Source: Erigeron canadensis (Eukaryota > Streptophyta > Magnoliopsida > Asterales > Asteraceae). From it: a DNA stretch of 64,000 bases. Shown here piece by piece: positions 1 through 10,398 of this stretch. Location: NCBI RefSeq assembly GCF_010389155.1, contig NC_057767.1:8787765-8851764 (forward strand). Direction: 5' to 3'. The notes below the pieces were generated by a model. The model saw only the letters and a program-made list of their open reading frames with translations, was not told where the DNA came from and did no database searches. Position 1 is the stretch's first letter; each line of letters opens with the position of its first letter. The translations under genes were made by a program, and so were the position numbers.

Positions 1-47
1 TCTTTGTAGTCTCTTGGTAGTTTGGGCTCCCATATTTCATGATCCAA
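1..47 (-). CDS. Gene 1, linker exon (partial, runs off the left edge)
   Basis: This is the first 47 nt of the exon that follows kinase II. It starts after a TGCAG acceptor (48-49) and reads LDHEIWEPKLPRDYK. Gene 2 has the same exon at 13845-13985 (DDLELWEPRLPRDYK). In gene 2 it links the kinase to the first PP2-like domain, so gene 1 probably has PP2 exons to the left of the window. It is in frame with the kinase II exon (phase 0). Confidence 0.8.
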   Translation of the reverse strand, partial: MDHEIWEPKLPRDYK

Positions 48-251
48 CTGCATATTGAGTAAAATAGTTAAATTTAATATATTATTCAGTCCATATATGA
101 TATAAGACATGGCTTTCAAAGTATCAGTTATCAACCTTTCTTAGTTTCTTTATAGGTCTCAACGAAAACTACTGTTTAAATTTAGTGGGAAATTTCGATT
201 ATTCAAACTCACTTGAAGTAGCCAACTAAATATTTGCTTATTTAAACTCAC

Positions 252-1148
252 TTGAAGTTCCAATGCTTGCTTAAGTTGTAAGACTACTTCACCCGTTGTG
301 GGCCGATCTTCTCTATCTGGACTTAAGCACTGAAAGGCAATCCTCGAATATGTAGTCAATGAATCTGGCACAATTTGCTCCTTTATATCCACAAATACTA
401 TATCCCAAAGATTTCCTTCATACATGTGTTTTTTAACCAATTTGATTAGATACGCGTCTTTATGGTTTTCGTATACAAGTCTACCACACAAGATCTCAAA
501 TAAAACCACGCCGAAGGAGTACATATCAGATTCTTTGGTTAATATACTAGTTTGTAAATAAAACGGGTCCGCATATCCACGTGTGCCCATACCACTGTCG
601 ATGACATAGTCCATTTCCTGACTTATTGGTGATATTAGGGAAAGCCCAAAGTCAGTAATCTTTGCTTTCGCGCCCGCAGTTAGTAGAATGTTTGCACTTT
701 TAATGTCTCTATGTATCACCACATCTTGTGTTACAAGACCTCCATGTAAGAAGTCCAACCCAATTGCTACATCAATGCATATTTGAAGTCTTTTTGTCCA
801 TGTAAGATAAGCACTGCTCAAGTGGAGATCGAGACTTTTATGAGCCGCATACTCATAAACAATGATTTTTTCGCCAAATTCATCACAATAGCCTACAAGG
901 CCAATCACATTATCATTTTTGTATTCCAAAAGAATTTCAAGCTCTTTCAAAAATTCAGCATCTCCTTGACCAAGCTTCCTATTCAATCGTTTTGCAGCAA
1001 TGACGTGATGTTTATTAGCATGAGTAACTTCTCCTTTGTATACTTTACCGAATCTCCCTTTTCCGATAATATTTTCATGAGCGAAATCTTGAGTGGCTAA
1101 TTGAATTTCTTTGAAGGACATTTGGAGGGCTACCCTGTCTTTATTTGC
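252..1148 (-). CDS. Gene 1, kinase II exon (Ser/Thr kinase domain)
   Basis: This 897-nt exon (299 codons) carries a complete receptor-like-kinase-type Ser/Thr kinase domain. It starts after a CACAG acceptor with ANKDRVALQMSF. Visible motifs are the glycine loop IGKGRFGKVYKG, the ATP-binding Lys in IAAKR, HRDIKSANILL, ITDFG, and MYSFGV in subdomain IX. All catalytic residues are present, so activity is expected. Phase is 0 at both ends and the length equals the gene 2 copy (14228-15124). The 3' end has two possible donors: GTGAGT after codon ELQ (position 251), and a second GTGAGT 39 nt further on (212), created by a local duplication of CTTCAAGTGAGTTT. The shorter form matches gene 2. The usual partners of such kinases cannot be told from sequence. 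Confidence 0.9.
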
Positions 1149-1378
1149 CTGTGAACGCCGTGAACACTTTAATCAACGTTACAACTTACAAGTGAAAAGT
1201 AAATTCAAAGTCTAGTCTAAAACTATATATATTTTCAACTTCACACTCACAAACTCATCTCAACTTTTTGGTACAATTATAAATTAGTAATAATTTACAC
1301 TCACAAACTCATTAAATTATGTTATGTCTGGACTTACTTTTTTTGGAAAAGGAAAATTTCATTGATGTATGGACTTAC

Positions 1379-2330
1379 TTGAAGCAATAATGCTTTCTCA
1401 AGCTCCTCAAGGGTCTGTTCTGCTGAAGGCCGTTCCTTTTGAGTTTTTGACACACATTTATGTGCGACTGCTAAAAAGGTTTTCAAACAATCTTGATCTA
1501 CCTCTTTCATGATTATTGGATCAACCATTTCATGTAATGTTTGATCATTGAAGCGTTGCCTAGCAATGTGTGCAATTCCATCTTTATGCTCCCTGATGTA
1601 AATTTTATCATAGGCAAGCTTCCCAGACAAAATTTCAAAAAAAACCACCCCAAAGGAATATATATCTATTGCTCTTTTAAACTTACCGTTCTTCAGATAT
1701 GCTGGACACACATAATAAGGGGTGCCAGCAACATTATTAGAAATGTGAGTTTTTTCTTGTTCATCTACATGATGGAATTTTGAGAGTCCAAAGTCAGCAA
1801 TCTTTGCCCCCCAATTTTTGGTTAACAAAATATTTCCGCTTTTTATGTCACGGTGAACAATGCTTTGTTTATCCTCTGTCTTAGTGGTGTGGAGATATTT
1901 CAGCCCGCGTGCAATGCCAATACAAATATTTAAACGTCGCCTCCATGTAAGATTAGTCAACTTGTGGTTATCTCGCAAATGATCATCTAGGCTCCCATTA
2001 GATACATGCTCGTATACAAGGATTAGCTTATCACTTTCATCACAAAAACCATGTAGGGTGACTATATTGTCATGCTTACAACGAGTAAGCAATTTAATTT
2101 CTGCATCAAATCCTTCTTCTCCATTTGCCTTTATCCATTTTATTGCTACCGCTCTATTCTGTTTCTTGGAAACTTCCCCTTTGTTTTTCGTTTCTATTAG
2201 CACGTCAAGTTTCGCTTCATATACCTTGCCCTGTCCACCTTTTCCAATACGGTATTGTTTGTCAAAGTTTTTAGTGGCTTTTATTATATCAGTTAGTGGG
2301 ATCCTCAGGTCTTTCAATTCCGCTGCATGC
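1379..2330 (-). CDS. Gene 1, kinase I exon (Ser/Thr kinase domain)
   Basis: This 952-nt internal exon (1 nt + 317 codons) runs from an ATCGCAG acceptor to a GTAAGT donor. It encodes a kinase domain with IGKGGQGKVYEA, VAIKWIK, HRDIKSGNILL, IADFG and IYSFGVVFF, so every catalytic motif is intact. There is no ATG at the 5' end: the open frame begins with non-ATG codons that join in phase 2 to microexon 4584-4612, which marks it as internal. It ends phase 0 and joins kinase II across a 230-nt intron, giving two kinases in tandem in one protein. A loop of about 12 residues (KNKGEVSKKQNR) precedes VAIK. The gene 2 paralogue (15892-16843) has exactly the same length, with tracts that are nearly identical. 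Confidence 0.9.
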
Positions 2331-3215
2331 CTGCGATAATGTTATTAAGGGTAAAATGTTAAAGCCTTATGGATTGGTGCGTAGATACAAATCTCTCGTC
2401 TAATGTACATCTTGATACCAAGAGAGTATATCGCATAGATTTTATGTCTAGCGACTCAACATTCTCTTCTCTCATATAAATCATCAGTTATAGTTTCTCC
2501 ATTTGTCATTGACAAATTCAACATGTAATCTTGTAACCTTCATCTGTAGGTCCATATTATTACATGATGACTGTACCATTGAGATTTCATCCCATTGGTT
2601 AGATTAGTGTTCTATACAATAAACTTAGTTGGCTTCTTCTTTTGGTTATCCGTAAAATGAGTCACTTAACTCAAATGTCTGCACATATGTGACACTTTGC
2701 GGCGCATTTGGTTTTCGAAACTACATGCCCACCCCCTACTACATAAAATGAAATAAAATATACGTTGTTTTATAATTAGATTAATTTATTCTATTTTATT
2801 TACATTCTTTGCTTTTTAATTAACAATTTGCTTTTCTATATTTAAATTTAAGTTTTTAAATTTTTTGTGTACATTAATTTAATCATTTATTTTATTTTTA
2901 AAATGTCGTTGATTACATATCTAACAATGGACTACATTTAGTTATTAGAAAGGTTAGAGCGTAAGACATTTTATCAAGATATCAAGTATTCTAACCACTA
3001 GGCTGCGCCCCTTGGTGGTGGTTTTCTAGGGTAAGGGGCTGGTTGTCGCATGAACCAAAAGGATAACGGTTCGGACCATCTAAAAAGTTAGACAACATTA
3101 TGAAAGGACGATTGCTAACAGGGAATTAGTTGAGCCTAATCATGTTTTACCATAAAGAACAGCTATCTTGTATATGTGACAATTAACTAACACAATACCC
3201 GCGCAAAGTGTAATT

Positions 3216-3460
3216 AGAAAGATTTTTAGGAGGATTGGCTAGGAGGATTCAATCATTTTCCTATGAAAAGGGTAATGATCAATCCTCCTAAGTTATTAAC
3301 CCACAAATCCTCCTAATTAATAGGATTGTGACATATGGAAAATCAGGGGGTGAGATTAGGAAAGGGAATTAGTGGATTACATGTGTTAACAAGTGTATAT
3401 ATTAAGAGGATTTTTATGAGGATTGGTTAGGAGGATTTATCATTTTCCTTATGAAAATAA
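3216..3460. repeat. Pair of direct repeats (GATT..AGGAGGATT)
   Basis: Two similar stretches of about 50 bp, at roughly 3216-3272 and 3405-3460, share GGATT, GGCTAGGAGGATT or GGTTAGGAGGATT, and ATCATTTTCCT in the same orientation. The interval holds several more AGGAGGATT or AATCCTCC motifs on both strands. This looks like a small non-autonomous insertion with repetitive ends. Family not identified. Confidence 0.45.
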
Positions 3461-4317
3461 GAACTTGTGTAAGCTAACTCATTAAGGATAAAATGGTCAT
3501 TTAACATCAAACTCTTTGTAAAAGGATGTTCATTAAGGTTTTTTTAAGCAACTAACTTTTTTATAACTCTTTCTAAAAAAGGTGGATAATATTGACGGGA
3601 TTATATTTCAATCAACCCAGCTTCCGTTTTTCTAAAATAAACTAAACCCAAGAGTTGCATAAATAACTATTTAATATTTCTACTAGCGATGATAGTTAAT
3701 TATTATTTTGAAATAGATAATCATAACATTTCAATACAAAATTTAGAAAACTTATATAAAACATTAGTTATTTTTTATACAATAATAAATAAATTTTGTA
3801 CTTTAGCAGTGCTTTTTAAGAAATAAAGAATTTTTAAAAAATATAAATAATAAATTATTTTAAGATAGTAATAATTTTTATAAAATACAAATTTATTGAT
3901 AAATAATTAGTGTAAATTACACGGATAACACCTATGGTTTTTTAAACTATATGTTTCATACCTCACATATAAGGCACATAAGACTACTTAACAGCACAAC
4001 TAATAATCGTCAGCTCCAGTGATGGTCAGAGTGTTAATTTTTTAATTATGGGTATAGTTGACGTAATTTTGATTTTGCATGTTAAATACCATTAATTTTG
4101 ACTACCATGTGCAACATTTCAGTAATTTACTCTAAAAGTTTATCGAAGAAAAATTTGACTATTAAAGAAACTAAAGCATGGAATTCTGATGGACACAACC
4201 CAATACAAGTTTTTGACATATTAGTCTATGGCATATAACAACTTTTCTTTATTTTTTATTTCCGATCTGTATCAAGATTGGATTCAAACAAATATATGGT
4301 TAGAGAATTATACCAAC

Positions 4318-4397
4318 CTAGCCTAGCCTAGCCCAGCCCAACTCCGCTCCGCTCCGCTCCACTCAACTTAACTTAACACAACTCAACTCAACTCAAT
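4318..4397. repeat. Drifting 5-bp tandem repeat
   Basis: About 80 bp are built from pentamers that change along the tract: CCTAG, CCCAG/CCCAA, CTCCG (three times), CTCAA, CTTAA, then CTCAA again. It lies in the gene 1 intron and has no coding role. Confidence 0.7.
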
Positions 4398-4583
4398 TTA
4401 TTTAAGTCTTTTTAGATGCAAATTCATGACTTATCAATCCTAATTGTTAGGGAACCTAGTTGAAAATTTCTTTAAATACCTCTTAAGATTTGATAGTGGG
4501 GCACCCACTTAAAAAAAACTTAATTTTATCATATTAAAAAAGAAGGAAAAGCAAAAGCTATACAGAAAACAAATATTAATTAC

Positions 4584-4612
4584 CTTGTGACTTTTCCATT
4601 GGCAACTTGGTC
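4584..4612 (-). CDS. Gene 1, 29-nt microexon joining the linker to kinase I
   Basis: A 29-nt exon lies between an AGCAG acceptor and a GTAATT donor and reads DQVANGKVT plus two nucleotides. Its phase (0 in, 2 out) fits kinase I exactly. Gene 2 has the same exon at 27870-27916, 18 nt longer (DQVVNGNEKRRPIAT). The length difference is a multiple of three, so both keep frame. Splice sites and frame support it. No expression data. Confidence 0.7.
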
Positions 4613-6362
4613 CTGCTCTTGAATCTACAGAATATAAATTATTAAAATTATTAATAAAGATAATCTCTATCTATCTCTATCTTTAACTCTATCTACCAAT
4701 ATACGAGTATTAAAATAAAATTGAATAGATTTTGAGACGATATGTCACACAAATCTTTTATGGCACGTGTAGTGTTTGACATAAGTTAACAAAACTCTAG
4801 ATTTTTATAGATATAGTGTATCATAATCTTTGACTTTTAGAATATAGATTATACTTTTATTCCTGAAGTATAACATTTTGTAAAAGTTTTTAACTCTTGT
4901 TAATCAAAACAAATCTTATCAGTATTTAAAAGGGTATGTGACATATATGTTTTGTATGTGTAACATCCGTATTTTTTTATTTAATAATTGATTTGAATCG
5001 TTAAGCAATACTTGTTAAGTCTTTAGATGATTTAATGTTTACGTGTGATTAACGTGCTATATGTGTATGGTGTTAATGCCTTAATGATGTGAGTGTTAAT
5101 GTGTTTAAGATAGTCAAGAAGTAGTGTTTAATGATCGGTAAGTATTCCCGTTACCAAGTTGGGTCCCAAGTGTGAGTTGTAGAAGATATGTCTAACAGAT
5201 TAGGGGGTAATTAGACCCTAATCCTTTCCACAATTCAGTTCCTAAAAGGCCAAAATCATTTTTTAAGCCTTAGGCCGCGCCCTTGCTCGAAAGCAATATT
5301 CTTCCGAAAAACCTTTCGAAATGTTGTGATTCGAGTGTGTTTGATCAAGCTTTTGCGTCTTTTTTGTAATCTTAAGGTATTTGAGGTATTATTATATTGA
5401 TTTCATGTCATTTCAATCCCTTGATTCATTTCATAACTGCTGTAGGTCATAAGACGGTTGTTTGATGTCGAAGTCATGCGTTTTACATGAGTCCTATCAC
5501 ACACAACTAAGGAAATTACGTGAGTCCGATCACACAGACGAGCTTAAGAGCAGACACATGTGATACATTGAAAGATACCCTAGAACACTCGTAATTGTCC
5601 AACACTGTGACCGAGATTTCATGTGATGCCCTAGAATACTAGGAGACTGATGCTCCTACATTGTGATTGAGATTCATGCCATATCCTAGGACACTAGGTG
5701 TTTGATGCTCCTATAATGTGATTGTGAGCCATGTAGTGTAAATGAGTAAGATAATGTGTAAGGCATATCATGTTGTGTGCACGTCATGTTATGTACTGCG
5801 ATTCACTGTGAAAGCAAGTCATTGAGACAACGTTCATTGTATGAATCATTGGTCTAGATTTTGATCATTGTGGAAAGTCATTGATGGGACCACTGGGCCG
5901 AACTTCTGTTATTCATGGAGCCACTTGGCCGAACATCAATTATACAGGGCCATTGGGCCGATCATAAATTATTAATGAGGCCGATAGACTGAACATCAGT
6001 TATTATTCATGGGGCCACTAGGCCGAACGTCAGAAAATTCATAGGGCCACTTGGCTGAACATCAGATATTCATGGGGCCACTTGCCCGAACGTCGGAGAA
6101 TTCATAGGGGCACTTGGTCGAACATCAGATATTCATGGGGCCACTTGCCCGAACGTCACATAATCAAATAATCACCTTAATCCAAAGACCTTCTAACATT
6201 TTTTGGTTTAAGATGAGTTAATCCCCTGTTTTGTAATTTTAGTCTTTTATGAAGACGTTATGTTTGTTGCTTTAGAAAAGAAGAACAATTTAAAAACAAT
6301 TCTACATCGCAATTCTGATTATACTTGATTAATCAGGTGACTATGATAAATAGACGAATTAC
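4613..6362 (-). other. Gene 1 intron between its microexons
   Basis: This 1.75-kb intron holds a possible Ty3/gypsy LTR remnant. Around 4975 the sequence TGTAACATC begins a stretch whose flank (GGGTATGTGACAYATAT) also occurs at 30,280 in the matching gene 2 intron. The 31-bp minisatellite at 5883-6165 follows. No copy of the QPLVA microexon family was found here, unlike gene 2. Confidence 0.5.
5883..6165. repeat. Minisatellite, unit about 31 bp, about nine copies
   Basis: Units follow the pattern CATGGGGCCACTTGGCCGAA then CATCAGATATT. The last four copies alternate between a CATAGGG...ACATCAG form and a CATGGGG...ACGTCGG/ACGTCAC form, so a dimer of about 63 bp has itself been duplicated. It lies in the gene 1 intron, possibly inside an old LTR. 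Confidence 0.75.
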
Positions 6363-6410
6363 CTGGAGGTGGTTGGGCGACGTACCAAAAGCTGGAGGTG
6401 TTAACTGTGC
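6363..6410 (-). CDS. Gene 1, 48-nt microexon after the pseudokinase
   Basis: This exon reads AQLTPPAFGTSPNHLQ, phase 0 at both ends, between a TTCAAG acceptor and a GTAATT donor. Two homologues with the same length, phase and splice context lie in gene 2: 38179-38226 (ALLEPPVFGTSPNQLK) and 41876-41923 (AKLQPPAFGTSPNHVK). Only this frame is open in all three, which supports coding. The GTSPN(H/Q) core resembles GTSSNR of the array microexons, suggesting one ancestral exon. Confidence 0.75.
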
Positions 6411-6518
6411 CTTGAATATCAAAGCGCAAACAATTGATTAATGATTTGACATATATATACGAGTAGTTTCTTAATACCAATGGGTTGAAAAAGGAAAAGG
6501 ACATGATGGGCTTCTTAC

Positions 6519-7436
6519 CGGATTTTCATGTTTCCATTGAAGTTCCCAGGCGTTCTCAAGTGCTTCCGCAACCTTGTCCATATCTGGTCGTTGTTCTCGG
6601 TCTTTCTTCAAGCAATGATACGCTGTGTCAGAGAAGATTTTAAATGACAGTGGGTGCATTTGATTCCTTATATGAGGATCAATGATCTCATCCAACTTTC
6701 CCTCTTCATAGTGGCTCATTGCCACTGAAGCTAGATATCTACCTGCGCCGTCTTTAGCATATGCTCGTCTCCCGGAAAGGACTTCAAACAATACAACACC
6801 AAAAGAATAAACATCAGATTTCTGTGTCGCAGTTTGGGTTTCTACATATACTGGGTCTGCATAGCCCAATGTGCCAACAGCTTTGTCGAAGACACGGTGA
6901 TGTCTCCGAGTTGCAGGAACTTTTACCGAAAGTCCAAAACCAGATACCTTGGCATCCCAGTTTTCATCTAACATAACCTTACCGCTCTTGATGTCACGGT
7001 GTATGACATCATAACCGTGACTTGTATCACAATGGATGTACGTCAAAGCCCTGGCCACACCAATACATATGCGTAATCTTTGCAACCATGTGAGGTTTGG
7101 GTTTCTTAGATTGTTTCCAAGACTTCCATTGACTTCAAGCTTGGTTATGATGATCTTCTCATCAGCCTCATCACAAAACCCAACAATAGAGACAATATTT
7201 ATATGCTTGAGATTAGAAAGCATTGCTATTTCGGTCCAAAACTCTGTGTCTCCTTGCCCAAACTTCCGATCTAACCTTTTTATATCAACATCGATCAATT
7301 TTCCGTGTCGCGACAGTTTTCCTTTGTAAACATAACCAAATCCACCACTGTCAATGATACGTTTAACAGAAAACTTGTGGGTGGCTGATATAATCTCTTG
7401 TAGTGGGATGCGTAACTCTTCAAGTGGCGACGACAT
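6519..7436 (-). CDS. Gene 1, first exon: predicted pseudokinase domain
   Basis: This exon has 306 codons from ATG 7436 to a GTAAGA donor. I chose the ATG because all three paralogous exons have one at this position, just before LEEL/AHL-RIPLQE. The kinase fold is complete: DSGGFGYVYKG (29-39), K53, E69, HRD 146-148, and the APE-region equivalent (GYADPVY). However, DFG is replaced by GFG (166-168) and the catalytic-loop Asn is Lys (K153). Loss of both metal-binding residues predicts little or no phosphotransfer. An in-frame open stretch upstream, after TTTGCAG (7482), could be a 5' UTR or an earlier coding exon. The role is probably regulation of the downstream active kinases (inference). Confidence 0.85.
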
Positions 7437-7914
7437 ATGTGCGAATGGAATGGGATGATCTGTGCTATCTACGGGTTTGGGCTGCAAATGAACAAATTTC
7501 AAGGAAGGAAGAGATCAAGATGATATTATTCAACGCACAAACTAATTAGATGAAAGTAATGTACTCGTAGATTATAAATGACAACGTGACGGTCAACGCT
7601 GGTAAAAAGACAAAAGGGTTGTTAGAAATTTAGCAAAACTATACGTTATAAAAACAATTCAAAAACTATATTATATAATCCATATTAAAACCCACCTCTA
7701 AATTTAATAATAATAAGCATCCAATTATTTCATGAACTTTAAAAACATTTTCTAAGGTCGTATTTAGAAAAAAATTAAAATAACTTGGTTATGGTAGACA
7801 ATCAGTTTTGTTTTTTATATCTAGCCGACAGATTAAATCGTGAAAGTTGACCTAAGGTTCTTACGTAACAGAGGAATCCTTACGAGTTGCATATATATAT
7901 ATATATATATATAT

Positions 7915-8104
7915 GGAAATGAAAATATAAGGTTGTCCGGCACTTAAGTTTAGATGTGGAACCCCTCACATACTAATATTTTATTATTTCTTGTTTAATG
8001 AATAAATGCATGGGCCCCCATGGATTTTTATGGATTAAAAAAACAATATGTGAGTGTTCCACATTTAAGCTTAGATACCTGACAGCCTTATATTCTCATC
8101 CCCC
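7915..8104. mobile_element. Foldback MITE with long terminal inverted repeats
   Basis: The left arm (ATATAAGGTTGTCCGG ... GATGTGGAACCCCTCACATA) pairs with a right arm of about 55 bp (TATGTGAGTGTTCCACATTTAAG ... CAGCCTTATAT) around a centre at 8015. Both ends are embedded in (TA)n tracts, 7890-7913 and 8105-8127. The centre (AATGAATAA...GGGGCC/CCCCATG...ATAGATTAAA) is shared with the element at 29277-29410, suggesting one family. No transposase. Confidence 0.65.
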
Positions 8105-8133
8105 ATATATATATATATATATATATAGGAAAG

Positions 8134-8420
8134 ATACTACAAGAAAATTGTCATTTAGCGACACATTTAGTGACTCGTTTAGCGACATATTTTAAGCTAG
8201 CGACACACTTAGCGTTCTCAAGTGAGATGTCTCTAGAAAAAAGTCGCATATTTTTGCGTCATTGAAAGGTAAAACGCAATATCAGTGTTGCCCTACACAT
8301 GTCGCTAATTTTTTTTTTGCGACGTGACCACTCTGACGGTAACCTTGTCGCTAATTTTAAGCAAGTCTCTATAGATGTCGCTATCCGTGACGCTAAAAAA
8401 AGCAAAAATTTCATGTTTGA
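8134..8420 (+). mobile_element. CACTA-like transposon end or fragment
   Basis: ACTACAAGAAAATTGTC resembles the plant CACTA terminal repeat (CACTACAAGAAAA). It is followed by many TAGCGACA/GTCGCTA words in both orientations over about 280 bp, typical of CACTA subterminal arrays. I found no matching opposite end, so this is probably a truncated copy. The right boundary is uncertain. Confidence 0.45.
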
Positions 8421-9599
8421 ATATCATTTGTGTGGTTATACATACCAAATATTTGCTTATATCAAAACGAAACTTCTTTGAGCTAAATAAGTGGATCTCA
8501 TTTATATTCAAACTATTATATATTAAATTAACAAATTAATGTCATTTAATATTCAAAGTAACTTCTACAAACAACTAAACATGAAAAAGTATTCTAAGTT
8601 TAAACCAAAGATCTAATGCTTAGGTTGAAGCGCATCTCGTATTCTCGTCACAAATTATCATAGCATGTTCACTATTGAAGGGATAGCATATCCATTTTTG
8701 CACTTCTTGAGCATGACCTTTCCGGCTTTCATGAGCAAATGCAACGAGTTTGAACTGAAAAAATAAGAAAATAACGGTTAGTTAGTAACAACAATCGCCA
8801 AATCTGCACAAAACATCAATAAAAATAGCTTTAAACCAACTTTCAAATACGTACAAAACAGTCTCAAAAAAGCCGCCAAAAACAGTAGCAAAATAACCTC
8901 ATAATAACCATGAAAATATGCACAAAACAGCCTTCAAACAGCATCTAAACCACCCTTTAGACAACCCCCTAAACATCTAAAACAACAACAAAAAAACAGC
9001 TATAATGCAGCTTCTAAACAGCCCCCAAAAAATCTGCAAAAGACAATAAAAAAAACTACTATATTGCAGATTTGAACCGATCAAGTTCAGGCGTATGAGA
9101 AGGTGACAACAGCTATATATGAGAAGGTGACAACAGCTAGTGCAGAGGTATATGCTATATATGAACCGATCAAGTTCAGGCGTGGACTACCCTGGGTGTT
9201 GGGGGTATTGTTCTACCCTGGTGAGGTGGCTCTATCAACCACAACCATGATTGCAAAGTTTCAACCTAGACTCTGAAACCCAGGCATGGACCAGATGAAT
9301 ACGGATCAATGCTATAGAACAATAGAGGCCTTGGCAGAGCCTGAAAAAACAAATAGAAAAGAAGATAGGAATTTTAGGAAAAATACCTTTTTTTCTTTTT
9401 TTTCTTTTTCTTTAAAGGTCAACTAAATGTTTCATTTTGCTTTCAAGAGTTCCATGTCAAGTTAACATTCACAATTTAACTCATTCGTAACAGTTCATGT
9501 TCCACGTACATGATCAACAAGAACCTTTTACCAATACCGAAAGTGAACACTGATTATTTGGAACACAAAAGCAAGAGATCTTGTCATATAAATATATTC

Positions 9600-10011
9600 T
9601 TACATCGGTCGAAACTCAAGACCATATACAATAAGGCCTGACATAGTTCCTTCATAACTTCTAAATTTCAAATTCACCCGAAGAAGATCATTCGTAAATG
9701 CTTTATCAGAGTTGGTTTTCCACACATTAAGCTCCATCCATCCATCTTCTCTTTGTTTTGGAACCTGAGTAATAATATCATGTACATTCCATGGGCTTGG
9801 GGTTTTAAAGTAAACAATTTCAGCCTCTTTGTTTCCTCGGTCGAGTAGATCTTGTACTTCCAAAGGACAATGAAATCCTTGACATTCTTCTGAGAGCTTG
9901 AACACAAGGTAACACCCATATATTGTATCTGGTGACAACATTAATTGAGCATCAATGGTGCAGTTGATAAGAACTACTTGTTGTGGTAGAAGCTCAACTA
10001 CCTCTTCCAAT
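9600..10011 (-). CDS. Gene 2, last exon: second PP2-like domain and stop
   Basis: This 412-nt exon (1 nt + 136 codons + TAA at 9600-9602) begins after TATACAG and joins the previous exon as ESR|LEEVVELLPQQ. The fold signature is that of phloem protein 2: SPDTIYGCYLVFKLSE, DGWMELNVWK, LKFRSYEGTMSGLIVYGLEFRP. PP2 proteins are lectin-like sieve-element and defence proteins; fused to kinases they probably recognise ligands or partners (inference). There is no signal peptide or membrane segment. The exon is complete and undamaged. Confidence 0.9.
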
Positions 10012-10398
10012 CTGTATATGATATATGTTATGTGATTACATTGAAAGCATTAAAACATGGAAAATGACATCCAATGAATTGAAGGAAACTTCTGTCAGAT
10101 ATCATATCTGTTGACACATCCGTGGAAGACAACTAAAATTAACCACACAAATCCACAGATATTTACATTTTGTTATAGAAATATCCACTAGAAAATGATC
10201 TTGAGTTTATCATGAGAAAGTTACGACCGTTTTGCCAATATTAGTCAACACATTGAACTTTGACATTGATCAATATACGAACACGATTGAAAGCTGATGG
10301 TGACTTAAGTGTTTATATAACTCTGGAATTGGCTAAAGTGTTCAAATGCTATGAAAGCTATTTGGAGGTAAACTTTAGAATATTATATATGGGATGGG

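Larger units (their letters stand above)
2331..4583 (-). other. Gene 1 intron before kinase I
   Basis: This is a 2.25-kb AT-rich intron with no coding potential that I can support. Positions about 2350-3100 align with the gene 2 intron on either side of its MITE and copia insertions (16,853-17,334, 17,717-17,743 and 24,151-24,290), so this stretch preserves their empty sites. It also holds the direct repeat at 3216-3460 and the pentanucleotide tract at 4318-4397. Confidence 0.7.
7437..9599. other. Intergenic spacer between gene 2 (ends 9600) and gene 1 (starts 7436)
   Basis: The spacer contains gene 1's presumed promoter, the foldback MITE (7915-8104), a CACTA-like end (from about 8134), and low-complexity DNA rich in AAACAGC-type words (8820-9060). 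A minus-strand stretch at about 8620-8757, after a poly-T and CAG, could encode about 44 residues (with SRKGHAQEVQKW in it) and may be a remnant of a transposon gene. Local duplications occur at 9077-9182. I see no promoter element I can defend. Confidence 0.5.

Noticed and set aside
2317..2317. Start codon of kinase I as a separate gene
   Set aside because: The codon is TTG and the exon begins at a splice acceptor 13 nt upstream, in phase with the microexon. It is an internal exon.
4975..6170. Complete solo gypsy LTR
   Set aside because: A TGTAACATC start is visible, but no matching end or target duplication was found. Kept only as a possible remnant.
8299..8511. Overlapping short frames on both strands
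   Set aside because: They lie in the CACTA-like subterminal repeats; composition is repetitive and no domain is seen.
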